From Coxiellaceae bacterium (lineage in GTDB: Bacteria; Pseudomonadota; Gammaproteobacteria; UBA9339): a stretch of 15,819 nucleotides of DNA. Of this stretch, positions 7,391 through 15,214 are shown one piece after another. The position numbers and the translations under genes are program-made. The stretch lies in the NCBI GenBank assembly GCA_003142435.1, contig PLMI01000159.1, forward strand, positions 1 to 15,819, given 5' to 3'. Each line of letters begins with the position of its first letter. The first letter of the stretch is position 1. A model generated the notes under the pieces. It ran no database searches, was not told where the DNA came from, and saw only the letters and a list, made by a program, of their open reading frames with translations.

Positions 7391-8761
7391 TTAGTATTTG
7401 GTATTTAAATCAATTATGATGTGATTTTTCCCGTCATAAGTAAAACTGCCATGTGCGATGAAAAAATTAGCTATGCGCAAAAATGTTATGTTGTGTGGCT
7501 TATCTTTAGGAAAAATGATTTTATCAATTAGATTTACATTTATAAAGCGTATGAAGTTTTGTAAATCTATATTTGTTTTTACCCCCAGCTTTCCAATCGA
7601 ATGTTTTATGTAGTTTTCATAGTTATAGCTTAATGGCGACGTGTAAAGAAAAGGCGGAGATTTTATTTGCGTGTCACCAAACTCGTCGCCACTCATTAAA
7701 AACCAGCCGGCATCAGAACCAATGGCCGAGATGAGGAACTTTTCTTTTAAAAGTTGAAGCAATTCGGTGGGTGTTGGTTCTTTATGATAATGCCTTTTAA
7801 AAGTTTCAATGCAGCTAACACTTGCCGGTAAACGATCATGAGTTCCAGGAGCGCCAATTGTGCCGACATAATTTGACGGCATAAGTGTTTTTTTAAAGTT
7901 TATTTCTGCGCTTAGATTTTCTGTTTTATTTTTTCCTATGATGTCGACTATAGATGGTATTTCATTGCTGCAATTCATTAAGTGGCTAAAATCAAGAGCA
8001 CCCTCCTCTTTTTTTATTTTTTTCAAAAGTTTTGCCATTGGAAAGTTTGGTTGTATTTCATTGTCACCGATATATTCACCAAAGATGATTTGATTTTGTT
8101 TCTTGATGCCTTTGGCTGATAATTTTTTTCTTATGTAATTAATTGCACGTTTCATCATGAATGGATTTGTGTAAGCAACGCAGTCAACTCGTACTCCTCT
8201 AAAACCTAAAACATCAATAAACCAATCTATCTTATTTTTCCAAAAATTGTTAAAAATTTTATCATTTTGCTTTATCCCTGACTCTTTTGCCGTAAATTCA
8301 TTTTTGTAATCAAATCCAAGGGTATCATCAAAAAGTTTATGTGGTTTTTTGTGAAAGAATTCCTTCATGTTTTGATCTTTAAAGCAAGGCGAATCCACTG
8401 AGATGTGATTTAAGACTAAATCGAACATCGGCGTTACCTTGCTATCGCGCATTTTCTTAGTCAATATTTGTACTTGCTTGACGGCTTTATTTGTCTCCAG
8501 CCCAAATGTTAATGGTTGAAGTAAACGATAATGCTTTCCATCTTTTTCCCACGTGGCGGCGTATAAAGATCCTGAAAGTTTGCAATTTTTACCATTAAAT
8601 TTTCGCTTTACTTGAGTTTTGATTCCAACTTCTACAAATGGATTTAGCCAAATAGCGTTAAAACCCATATTTATAATTCGTGGTAGGTCATCAATTATAG
8701 CTTTAAAGTTTGGATAACATGGCGGATAAAGATTGTATATTTTGGTTTTTATAGTTTTCAT
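7391..8761 (-). CDS. GH13 (alpha-amylase family) glycoside hydrolase or transglycosylase, cytoplasmic
   Basis: A 456-residue (beta/alpha)8-barrel enzyme acting on alpha-glucans. All four GH13 signature regions are intact, numbered from the ATG at 8761: region I DLVLNH (114-119), region II GVRVD with nucleophile Asp193, region III IIFGE with acid/base Glu229, and region IV THD (His308, Asp309). The N-terminal pattern (IYNLYPP, then MGFNAIWLNPF) is the usual first strands of the barrel. No signal peptide is seen, so the enzyme is probably cytoplasmic, unless exported by a specialised system. The exact activity (amylase, glucanotransferase, maltosyltransferase) cannot be told. The ATG at 8761 is preferred over a GTG at 8794, which falls next to repeat-derived sequence; neither has a good ribosome site. 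It lies 67 bp downstream of tag on the same strand and may be co-transcribed with it. Confidence 0.87.
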   Translation of the reverse strand: MKTIKTKIYNLYPPCYPNFKAIIDDLPRIINMGFNAIWLNPFVEVGIKTQVKRKFNGKNCKLSGSLYAATWEKDGKHYRLLQPLTFGLETNKAVKQVQILTKKMRDSKVTPMFDLVLNHISVDSPCFKDQNMKEFFHKKPHKLFDDTLGFDYKNEFTAKESGIKQNDKIFNNFWKNKIDWFIDVLGFRGVRVDCVAYTNPFMMKRAINYIRKKLSAKGIKKQNQIIFGEYIGDNEIQPNFPMAKLLKKIKKEEGALDFSHLMNCSNEIPSIVDIIGKNKTENLSAEINFKKTLMPSNYVGTIGAPGTHDRLPASVSCIETFKRHYHKEPTPTELLQLLKEKFLISAIGSDAGWFLMSGDEFGDTQIKSPPFLYTSPLSYNYENYIKHSIGKLGVKTNIDLQNFIRFINVNLIDKIIFPKDKPHNITFLRIANFFIAHGSFTYDGKNHIIIDLNTKY

Positions 8762-8800
8762 AGTATTGTGTAAATTATAGCTTATAGGAAGCACTTCTGT

Positions 8801-8844
8801 TTGAAGAGTTTTTATAACGAAAAAGGGCTCAAAGTAGAACGTTT
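8801..8844 (-). repeat. Partial copy of the MITE end at the tag 3' end
   Basis: The minus strand of this segment matches 7092-7134 of the MITE-like element at about 39 of 44 aligned positions with one gap. Shared blocks include AAACGTTCTA, TTTGAG, CTTTTTCG and AAAACTCTTCAA. It overlaps the last codons of tag (Asn-Val-Leu-Leu-stop) and fills most of the gap to the GH13 gene. Confidence 0.75.
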
Positions 8845-9401
8845 GTGTAGCGAAAACAGCTTGTCAGATGGTCATTAACCATTCCAACGGCTTGCATATG
8901 GGCGTAAATGATTGTCGATCCCACGAATTTAAAGCCACGTTGCTTTAAGTCTTTGCTGAATTCATCCGATTCTTTTGAAGTTGCCGGTGCACCTATGATA
9001 GTTTGCAATTTATTTACGATTTGTTTGCCATCAACGAAACGCCAACTGTACTTATCAAAAGAACCAAATTCTTCTTGAACTTCAAGAAAAGCTTTAGCAT
9101 TATTTATCGCAGCTTCTATTTTAAGCTTATTTCTTATTATTCCAGCGTCTTGCATCAGTCTATTAACGTCATTTCTAGAATAACATGCAATTTTTTCAGC
9201 GTCAAAATTGGCGAAGGCCTTTCTATACCCTTCTCTTCTTTTTAAAATGGTAAGCCAGCTTAATCCCGCTTGTGCTCCTTCAAGAATTAAAAACTCAAAC
9301 AGTTTCTTATCATCATGCACAGGAACTCCCCATTCGTTGTCATGATAGTCAATGTAAAGTTGTTCTTTTTCACACCAGGGACATCTTGTAATAGTTTTCA
9401 T
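8829..9401 (-). CDS. tag: DNA-3-methyladenine glycosylase I
   Basis: Base excision repair enzyme that removes 3-methyladenine from alkylated DNA, leaving an abasic site. The 190-residue length matches the E. coli enzyme (187). Zinc-snap ligands Cys7, His20, His178 and Cys182 correspond to E. coli C4, H17, H175 and C179. Base-pocket residues Glu41 and Trp49, in LEGAQAGLSW, and Tyr19, in YHDNEWGVP, are present, as is the late RGFKFVGSTIIYAHMQAVGMVNDH block (in part GFKFVGSTIIY). The start is supported by AAGGAG 10 nt upstream. The last four residues and stop codon come from a segment matching the MITE-like element, so the native C-terminus seems to have been replaced by a short tail beyond the zinc site; activity should survive. 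The GH13 gene follows on the same strand. Confidence 0.95.
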   Translation of the reverse strand: MKTITRCPWCEKEQLYIDYHDNEWGVPVHDDKKLFEFLILEGAQAGLSWLTILKRREGYRKAFANFDAEKIACYSRNDVNRLMQDAGIIRNKLKIEAAINNAKAFLEVQEEFGSFDKYSWRFVDGKQIVNKLQTIIGAPATSKESDEFSKDLKQRGFKFVGSTIIYAHMQAVGMVNDHLTSCFRYTNVLL

Positions 9402-9411
9402 AATTGAATTG

Positions 9412-9417
9412 CTCCTT
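9412..9417 (-). promoter_or_regulatory. tag ribosome binding site
   Basis: The minus strand reads AAGGAG, 10 nt before the tag ATG at 9401. This is the clearest Shine-Dalgarno sequence in the window and fixes the tag start. Confidence 0.7.
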
Positions 9418-9424
9418 CATAGTT

Positions 9425-9580
9425 TTAAGAAAAGAATTTGCGTAAATTTTTGCATAATACCCAAAACATATGGTGACCAGTTATGTATACAATCTTCTTT
9501 TTATCTAAGCTTCGTAAAGTGCCTTCAACAACTTCTGGCGGTCCAGAGAGCTCCCGATATTTTGTTTCAACGCGTTGATT
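9425..9580 (-). pseudogene. C-terminal remnant of a short-chain dehydrogenase/reductase (SDR)
   Basis: The minus strand is open for 51 codons ending at TAA (9427-9425). It encodes YRELSGPPEVVEGTLRSL followed by DKKKIVYITG and an aromatic/basic end. This pattern (a Pro-Glu-Glu-Val-Val-type helix, 'L..L.KKK', then 'V.IPG') is typical of the C-terminus of SDRs of the COG0300/DltE kind. A stop codon (9583-9581) closes the frame on the N-terminal side. No Rossmann TGxxxGxG or YxxxK motif is found further upstream, where the sequence becomes AT-rich. The remnant ends 23 bp before tag, so an SDR-tag operon may once have existed. The assignment rests on a short match from memory. Confidence 0.55.
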
Positions 9581-9738
9581 TTAAGGAAAAAATTATATTT
9601 AAGTAGTTAATTATAGGCTTCGCGGATAAGTAATGCAAATCGAGTACTGTTTACATGTTTCACATAAAATCATACTTAAATTTTTTTCGGAAATGATAAT
9701 ATGTTTAATATTGCGTTAATATTTTTTTAGTATACTAA

Positions 9739-9767
9739 TTGACACTACTATAATTATCTTGTATCAG
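9739..9767 (+). promoter_or_regulatory. Putative promoter of the three-repeat protein gene
   Basis: A perfect -35 TTGACA (9739-9744) is followed after 17 bp by TATCAG (9762-9767, 4 of 6 to TATAAT). The start point would fall near 9774, inside the palindrome. A TATAAT at 9749-9754 is an alternative -10 but has no good -35. Confidence 0.45.
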
Positions 9768-9795
9768 TTTTACTTTCGATCGATAGTGAAAACTG
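9765..9795. promoter_or_regulatory. 31-bp palindrome overlapping the promoter (candidate operator)
   Basis: CAGTTTT-ACT-T-TCGATCGA-T-AGT-G-AAAACTG is a near-perfect palindrome centred on TCGATCGA, with one T/T mismatch and one extra G. It overlaps the proposed -10 and start point and ends 37 bp before the ATG. This is where a repressor dimer would block transcription. It could instead fold in RNA as a leader hairpin or act as a weak terminator, since a T-rich run follows. Confidence 0.55.
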
Positions 9796-9817
9796 AAGCA
9801 TTCTTATTTTTTTAAAC

Positions 9818-9823
9818 TGAGGA
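9818..9823 (+). promoter_or_regulatory. Ribosome binding site of the three-repeat protein gene
   Basis: TGAGGA lies 9 nt before ATG9833, a good Shine-Dalgarno match that supports this start. Confidence 0.6.
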
Positions 9824-9832
9824 ATTCATACT

Positions 9833-11176
9833 ATGATTAAAAAACCACGGGTATTCTTTTGTACAATAAATAATTGGCAAGATTTTAGCCATCAAGAGCT
9901 ATCTAAATTCTGTTCTGGCTTTACGCCATGCCGTGAGAGCGAACTTGGATTTTTTACTGTTCCTGAGGATCAAAGAAACAATACTGAGTTAAATTACTGT
10001 ATTGAAATGTCAGGCGCAAGAGAAGCGTTTGGCGTACAGCCCTTGACATTATATTTTACTAAAGAAGAAGAGCGGTCGAATTTCTTAAAAGAATTAAATG
10101 AAAAAGGATATATTCTTGGCGATAAATCTAGTATTGAACAGTCTGTACAAGAAGGAAGTTATAAAATTGCAATTCCCCCAAATATACTTGATGTTAGAGC
10201 GATGGAATTTAATTATATGAACTCGATGATTACTAGACATCGAGCATCATTAACTACTACATCATCTCCTGCGCAAGTTATTATGCAAGATGCGCTGGCT
10301 CAAATTTTTTTAGCTACAAAAAAACAGGGGAGAAGATTTTTCTGCACCAAAGCGCAGTTTGGCGAAGTAGAGAAATGCTTGCAAGAACTTGGAAGTAAAT
10401 ATCTTGATGATGCTTCGCATCAGGATAGCAAAAATCACGACTCAGTATTATTTACAATCACAGGAGAAAAATGTAACCATCCATTTGTGAGTTTTCGGAT
10501 TCAGCGATGTGGCGCAAAAGAATTATTTAATGAATCTTTAGTAGTAGCTTCTCGGCAAAAAGACCAAATGGAAGCGTTTTTATATGAACTGATTTGTGAG
10601 GGCTATGTAGTTCACTTTGATATAAGAACTAAATTGGAAGAGCTAAATGGAATTTACATACTTACGATTCCAGGAGCAATGCTGGGTATTACAATCATGC
10701 AAAATTTCTTTTACTTGAGGGAGAAAATTTGTCAGCATGATGCTTCGTTGATTTCGGCTGCCATTCAACGACCAGCAGCAAAAATTATACAATTTACTCT
10801 TCCTTCTTTATGTCAAAAATTATCCGAGCTAGGTGCAAAAGTAACCCCTCTCTCTCCAGAAAAAGGTTCGCGATTATTTGCGGTAAAAACTCAAGAGCAA
10901 ATGCCTCAAGAATTAATAATTGAATTGAAATTCCCGGATAAAAAAACTAGTGAATTGTTTTGGCAGAAAGTTTGTCCAAAATTATCATTAAGCGATCAAC
11001 AGGGCCTGCAAAATTGTACACATCATCGTGATGGAAGGTCAGAAGTGAAGTTCAAATTAGAAGCAGCTCCTAGTGAGGCAGCAGTGGAAACGATTCTCTC
11101 TGTAGCTCACCAATACAATGGCGAGGTTTTAAAAAACCCTTTTCAACCTCAGGAAGCTATAAGGCATAAGTCTTAA
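9833..11176 (+). CDS. Unrecognised protein with three degenerate ~130-residue repeats
   Basis: The family of this 447-residue protein is not recognised. Reading it against itself shows repeated units at about 7-136, 168-301 and 317-428. Units 1 and 2 both open with FFCT. They share a middle block (A-R/K-E-x-F, a beta-like strand, then FLxELxxxGY: FLKELNEKGY at 84-93, FLYELICEGY at 249-258) and a closing block (YKIAIPPNIL at 110-119, YILTIPGAML at 275-284, each followed by a helix with a Met/Tyr pattern). Unit 3 is more diverged (ELIIELKFPDKKTSELFWQK, then EVKFKLEAAPSEAAV). The alternation suggests an alpha/beta fold used three times. No signal peptide, membrane segment or catalytic motif was seen. 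It has its own promoter, palindrome and ribosome site, and converges on uvrB with 60 bp between stops. It could be a host-directed or regulatory protein; no function is claimed. Confidence 0.8.
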   Translation: MIKKPRVFFCTINNWQDFSHQELSKFCSGFTPCRESELGFFTVPEDQRNNTELNYCIEMSGAREAFGVQPLTLYFTKEEERSNFLKELNEKGYILGDKSSIEQSVQEGSYKIAIPPNILDVRAMEFNYMNSMITRHRASLTTTSSPAQVIMQDALAQIFLATKKQGRRFFCTKAQFGEVEKCLQELGSKYLDDASHQDSKNHDSVLFTITGEKCNHPFVSFRIQRCGAKELFNESLVVASRQKDQMEAFLYELICEGYVVHFDIRTKLEELNGIYILTIPGAMLGITIMQNFFYLREKICQHDASLISAAIQRPAAKIIQFTLPSLCQKLSELGAKVTPLSPEKGSRLFAVKTQEQMPQELIIELKFPDKKTSELFWQKVCPKLSLSDQQGLQNCTHHRDGRSEVKFKLEAAPSEAAVETILSVAHQYNGEVLKNPFQPQEAIRHKS

Positions 11177-11236
11177 GCAGTCTGCCAAATTCAATTCGGT
11201 GATAATTTTATTGTAATTTTTTATCCAGGAAATTTA

Positions 11237-13252
11237 TTATTGCCCAAAAACTTCTTCGCGAATTTTATGAATTTGATCCCGCAAGTTTGCGGCTTCTTCA
11301 AATTCCAAATTTTTCGCATGTTGATACATTTTTTTCTCAAGCTGCTCTAATTTTCTTGCTAGCTTATTTGGCGGCATTTTCAAATATTGCAAATATTCAT
11401 CTTCAATCTGCAATTTCTCAATTTTATCTTTTTCAGTGCTGTAAGCCCCTTCCATTATATCGTGAACGGCTTTTTCAATACCTTTTGGAGTTATGTCATG
11501 TTTTTTGTTGTATTCTATTTGGATTTTACGCCGCCTTTCCATTTCATCAAGAGCTTTTTGCATTGAACCGGTAATGCTATCGGCATACATTATTACCTTG
11601 CCATGTAAATTGCGCGCCGCCCTCCCCGATGTTTGAATTAATGACTGCTTTGACCGTAAAAAACCCTCTTTGTCAGCGTCCAAAATTGCGACCAAAGATA
11701 CTTCCGGTAAATCTAAACCTTCGCGCAGAAGATTAATTCCGACTAAAACATCAAATGCACCCAAACGCAAATCGCGCAAAATTTCTACGCGTTCAACGGT
11801 ATCAATATCGGAATGTAGATAGCGAACTTTTACATTTTTTTCCGCATAATATTCTGATAAATCTTCGGCCATTTTTTTTGTTAAAGTCGTCACCAGTACC
11901 CGTTCTTTTTGTAAAACTCGTTTATTTATTTCCGACAAAAGATCATCAACTTGCGTCATAACCGGTTTTATTTCGACTTCAGGATCAATTAAACCAGTTG
12001 GCCGAACAATAAGCTCAACAGTATTTTGGCTGTGCGTCATTTCATAAGGGCCGGGAGTTGCCGAAACGTAAATTGTTTGCGGAGATAAGTTTTCGAATTC
12101 GTCAAATCGCAATGGCCTATTATCTAAAGCTGAAGGCAAACGAAATCCGTAACTCACCAATGTTTCTTTGCGCGAACGATCACCAAGATACATTGCACCA
12201 ATTTGTGGAACTGTTACGTGCGATTCATCGATGACGAGCAATGAATCTTTTGGTAAATAATCCATTAAAGTTGGCGGTGGTTCACCCGGTAATCTTTTTG
12301 ATAAATGACGTGAATAATTCTCAATGCCATTGCAATATCCCAGTTCAAGCAACATTTCGATATCATAAAGAGTTCGCTCGCGAAGTCGTTGTTCCTCGAC
12401 TAATTTATTTTCGCGCAATAATTCAGCCAGGCGCTCTTGAAGTTCATCTTTGATAGTAGCCACAGCATCAAGCACAACTTGCCGTGGCGTTGCGTAGTGT
12501 GTTTTAGGAAAAATAGTTATACGTGGGACTTTTTGCAAGATTTCTCCCGTCAAGGGATCAAAATATGAAATGCTGTCGATTTCATCATTAAATAAAATAA
12601 TGCGCACCGCCTCGCCTTCTGAGTCAGCGGGAAAAATATCCAAAACTTCGCCGTGAACGCGATAAGTGCCGCGATGCAATTCAATATCATTGCGAGTGTA
12701 CTGCAATTCAGCTAAACGTTTTAAAATTTCCCGCTGGTCAACTTGTTCACCGCGGTTTAAATTTAAAATCATCGCAAGGTAATCTTTCGGATCGCCTAAG
12801 CCATAAATTGCAGAAACTGTCGCGACAATAATTACATCCTTGCGTTCTAATAAAGCTTTAGTTGCAGAAAGCCGCATTTGTTCGATGTGATCATTAATTG
12901 AAGCGTCTTTTTCGATGTAAGTGTTGGATGATGGAATATAAGCTTCGGGTTGATAGTAATCGTAATAAGAAACAAAATACTCCACTGCATTTTTTGGAAA
13001 AAACGAACGCATTTCACCGTATAATTGCGCGGCCAAAGTTTTATTGGGCGCAATTATTAAAGTTGGTTTTTGAATTTTTTCTATGACATTTGCCAGCGTA
13101 AATGTTTTACCGCAGCCGGTCACTCCAAGTAAAACTTGGCTTTCCAAACCATTACTTATTCCTGAAACTAAATTTTCAATTGCTTCTGGCTGTTCTCCTG
13201 CAGGTTTGAAATGCGAGTACAAAGTGAATTTTTTGTTGATTAAATTTTTCAT
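11237..13252 (-). CDS. uvrB: Excinuclease ABC subunit B
   Basis: The damage-verification helicase of nucleotide excision repair; it receives DNA lesions from UvrA and recruits UvrC. At 671 residues it matches E. coli (673). Visible features: Walker A GVTGCGKT (43-50), the damage-probing beta-hairpin [12 protein letters not shown] (97-108), GLGDP (151-155), DESH (342-345), VSATPGPYE (396-404), [12 protein letters not shown] (509-520), motif [11 protein letters not shown] (540-548) and a C-terminal UVR domain (about 631-667, [17 protein letters not shown]) that contacts UvrC. Close similarity to E. coli runs the full length. Two sites differ from the forms I know best: Cys47 for Ser in Walker A and Ser542 for Ile in motif VI; neither removes a catalytic residue. 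No Shine-Dalgarno precedes the ATG, and no LexA box was seen upstream. Confidence 0.98.
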   Translation of the reverse strand: MKNLINKKFTLYSHFKPAGEQPEAIENLVSGISNGLESQVLLGVTGCGKTFTLANVIEKIQKPTLIIAPNKTLAAQLYGEMRSFFPKNAVEYFVSYYDYYQPEAYIPSSNTYIEKDASINDHIEQMRLSATKALLERKDVIIVATVSAIYGLGDPKDYLAMILNLNRGEQVDQREILKRLAELQYTRNDIELHRGTYRVHGEVLDIFPADSEGEAVRIILFNDEIDSISYFDPLTGEILQKVPRITIFPKTHYATPRQVVLDAVATIKDELQERLAELLRENKLVEEQRLRERTLYDIEMLLELGYCNGIENYSRHLSKRLPGEPPPTLMDYLPKDSLLVIDESHVTVPQIGAMYLGDRSRKETLVSYGFRLPSALDNRPLRFDEFENLSPQTIYVSATPGPYEMTHSQNTVELIVRPTGLIDPEVEIKPVMTQVDDLLSEINKRVLQKERVLVTTLTKKMAEDLSEYYAEKNVKVRYLHSDIDTVERVEILRDLRLGAFDVLVGINLLREGLDLPEVSLVAILDADKEGFLRSKQSLIQTSGRAARNLHGKVIMYADSITGSMQKALDEMERRRKIQIEYNKKHDITPKGIEKAVHDIMEGAYSTEKDKIEKLQIEDEYLQYLKMPPNKLARKLEQLEKKMYQHAKNLEFEEAANLRDQIHKIREEVFGQ

Positions 13253-13531
13253 TTATTAGGAGTCGTTAACTTTACAAAATGTTTTTCATAAAAAGTTCAA
13301 GTATAACAATTTTACTCGTACTCAAAAGCGTCTGCAAAAGCCTGTTCAATTATCTTTACTAAATTTTGTAGTTACTTACAAGGCTAAATAAAAAGCTTTT
13401 TTAATTATGCAAAGATTGTAAGTAGCCACTAGTTGATGAGATGATACTTAATCTTTTCTTAATATATTAAAAGCATTTTCCTCAAATTAGTTGTAAAATT
13501 AACAAATAAATAACAATTTCAATATAACTTT
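13253..13531. other. Divergent intergenic region, uvrB / F-box-like gene
   Basis: AT-rich and non-coding. It holds the possible uvrB -10 and an inverted repeat TACTTACAA (13373-13381) / TTGTAAGTA (13416-13424). Its 34-nt loop contains the palindrome AAAAAGCTTTTT (13390-13401). The repeat lies roughly midway between the two start codons and could be a regulatory site or a small terminator-like structure. No clear promoter was identified for the plus-strand gene. Confidence 0.5.
13300..13305 (-). promoter_or_regulatory. Possible uvrB -10 element
   Basis: The minus strand reads TATACT about 48 bp before the uvrB ATG, at a sensible distance for a short leader. No good -35 lies 16-18 bp further upstream, so this is a tentative call. 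Confidence 0.3.
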
Positions 13532-15172
13532 ATGGCAATTAATGACACTACCAATCCGAATACACCGGAATCACTAGTTCTATCTAATAGTCGTCTGTTA
13601 GGTAAAATTTTGAGTAACCTATCATCTTATTCACTATTTCCAACAAGAGGCGTGGCACGTTTATGGAAAGATGCTATTGATAATGATCAATTGATGTCAG
13701 AGGTATTAAAAAGAGAACTTTCTGAAGACAGGTGGTTTGAGCTGAAAGACATATTTTATAAGGCTGACAATTTTGCAAAAACTTTTTTATCTGCAATTTC
13801 GGAAGGCGATGTAAGTAAAAATCCAATGTATGTTCCACTTGTACATCATATTCGTCGGATTTTATACAGGCATTACCTACACTTTGGGTGTCCTTATCAG
13901 AGCTGGGATAAAGAAGGAAATATGAGAAGTATTGAATCAATATATCAGGATATATTCAATTCTCTTCCACCCAGACTTCAAATAGAAATATTCAAGTCAA
14001 TAAAAAGGGATTGTCCACACATTTGTGGGATACCTGCTATTCCTATTAGTTTAAACATAGGCGCTCATCCTCAAGATAGCTGCAAAACCAAAATCTTTTA
14101 TGCTACAAATGCGTATTTTTTGAGATTAAGAGCAAAGGATGCTGAAAATTGGCTAAATTTATTAGCTAGTTCCAACTGCTATAAGCTCGCTTGTTTGCAT
14201 ATTGAAACCGCTGATAATCCTCTATTGAATAAATTTACGTTTGAACAATTATCTTGCAATCCTAATCTGTCTAAGTCGCTTACCCAACTTGCTATAGATT
14301 TTAGAAATGGCGGTTTTGTTAGTGCAGAACAAAATGCGTTAGCTAAGTTTTTGGAAAATAATTGTGAATCATTGTGTAGCTTAAATTTCGAGGAATTTTC
14401 TTTTAAACGCAAAAATGCATGTGTCTTCGAAGCGTTATCACGAAGAGGTAATAATTCACTTACTGAATTAGTTATCAGTGGTGTTGATTATAATTCTGTA
14501 GAAGATTATAACGTTATAAAATATCCATGTATAAAAGCCCTTGCCGACTACTTAGGAAATGAACATTGTTCTGTGTGCAGTTTGGCTCTTAAGAATATTG
14601 TTTTTCATGGTGATGATAAATTTAAATGTATTCGTGATGCTTGGGAAAAAGTGAGCTCGCCTACTAGTGATGACCATCAGTTTAAATGTGTTTTTGATGA
14701 CCATCAATTTGAATGTATTTTTGATGCTTTGTCAAAAATGAGATCGCTCACGAGTTTAGATCTTTCCGGCATTAAATTTGATGGTTATTTGCCGAAGCCA
14801 GAGGTAATGAGCAGTTTTTTGAGAAGCGAGTGCTTCAAGAAGTTACATCGCTTGGTTCTACCTTGTGATTTACCTAAAGAGCTTTTGGAGTCTTTTTTGG
14901 AAGCTATATTGGAAAATCCAAAAGGCTCACTTTCTCATTTAATTTTTACAGAATCTGATCCTTATAGTACTCATTTTGGTTTTCTTAAGCCTCTTGCCAA
15001 ATTCGCTGGAAGGGCAAAATCAGAATTACGAGGTCGTGACTTCATCATAGAATTTACGCCTGATGACCACCAAAAAAGAGCAACCCTTAATTTAAGATTC
15101 TACGATGAATGCAAGCTAATAGTTCAAGGGAGCGTAAGTGAGACGCAAAAACCACAGGGAGTTTCACCATAG
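13532..15172 (+). CDS. F-box-like / leucine-rich-repeat protein (candidate host-directed effector)
   Basis: A 546-residue protein. Residues ~17-62 fit an F-box pattern: LLGKILSNLSSYSL, then a conserved-looking V-x-x-x-W (VARLWKDAI) and an LMSEVLKREL end. F-boxes bind SKP1 in eukaryotic SCF ubiquitin ligases. Residues ~210-475 contain spaced LxxLxL strands like ribonuclease-inhibitor-type LRRs: LACLHI (219), LTQLAI (250), LCSLNF (281), LTELVI (310), VCSLAL (348), LTSLDL (406), LSHLIF (468). Helix-like ALAxxL segments precede some of them. This F-box-then-LRR order is the layout of host-type F-box/LRR proteins and some bacterial effectors, where the LRRs choose the substrate. A 27-bp tandem duplication lies inside the gene, and its last codons fall in a hairpin repeat. 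No signal peptide was seen. The start has no Shine-Dalgarno, so it is uncertain. LRR character is fairly clear; the F-box is weaker. Confidence 0.75.
   Translation: MAINDTTNPNTPESLVLSNSRLLGKILSNLSSYSLFPTRGVARLWKDAIDNDQLMSEVLKRELSEDRWFELKDIFYKADNFAKTFLSAISEGDVSKNPMYVPLVHHIRRILYRHYLHFGCPYQSWDKEGNMRSIESIYQDIFNSLPPRLQIEIFKSIKRDCPHICGIPAIPISLNIGAHPQDSCKTKIFYATNAYFLRLRAKDAENWLNLLASSNCYKLACLHIETADNPLLNKFTFEQLSCNPNLSKSLTQLAIDFRNGGFVSAEQNALAKFLENNCESLCSLNFEEFSFKRKNACVFEALSRRGNNSLTELVISGVDYNSVEDYNVIKYPCIKALADYLGNEHCSVCSLALKNIVFHGDDKFKCIRDAWEKVSSPTSDDHQFKCVFDDHQFECIFDALSKMRSLTSLDLSGIKFDGYLPKPEVMSSFLRSECFKKLHRLVLPCDLPKELLESFLEAILENPKGSLSHLIFTESDPYSTHFGFLKPLAKFAGRAKSELRGRDFIIEFTPDDHQKRATLNLRFYDECKLIVQGSVSETQKPQGVSP
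14669..14722 (+). repeat. 27-bp tandem duplication within the F-box/LRR gene
   Basis: Two adjacent 27-bp units, each starting GATGACCATCA, encode DDHQFKCVF and DDHQFECIF. A related, more diverged unit encoding DDKFKCIRDAW lies about 60 bp upstream. The reading frame is kept, so this looks like in-frame expansion of a repeat. Confidence 0.85.
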
Positions 15173-15214
15173 CAACGATACCACCTGCGTAAGTGGTGGA
15201 GTTTCATTATGGTG
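15132..15214. repeat. Direct and inverted repeat cluster at the 3' end of the F-box/LRR gene
   Basis: GCGTAAGTG followed by GGAGTTTCA[CC/TT]AT occurs twice (15132-15140 with 15158-15170, and 15187-15195 with 15198-15210). Inverted repeats overlie this: CACCATA (15165-15171) with TATGGTG (15208-15214), and CCACC (15181-15185) with GGTGG (15195-15199). The nested stem-loop straddles the stop codon (15170-15172), so the last residues (about 533-546) are read from repeat sequence. It may act as a terminator, though there is no T-run after it. Confidence 0.7.

Larger units (their letters stand above)
9402..9832. other. Intergenic region between the divergent tag and three-repeat genes
   Basis: The tag side holds its ribosome site and a short-chain-dehydrogenase remnant (9425-9580). 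The other side holds a promoter and a 31-bp palindrome in front of the plus-strand gene. Bases ~9600-9735 are very AT-rich with nothing else recognisable; no convincing tag promoter was found. Confidence 0.6.

Noticed and set aside
12847..13086. Open frames overlapping the 5' part of uvrB on both strands
   Set aside because: They are out-of-frame shadows of the highly conserved uvrB coding sequence.
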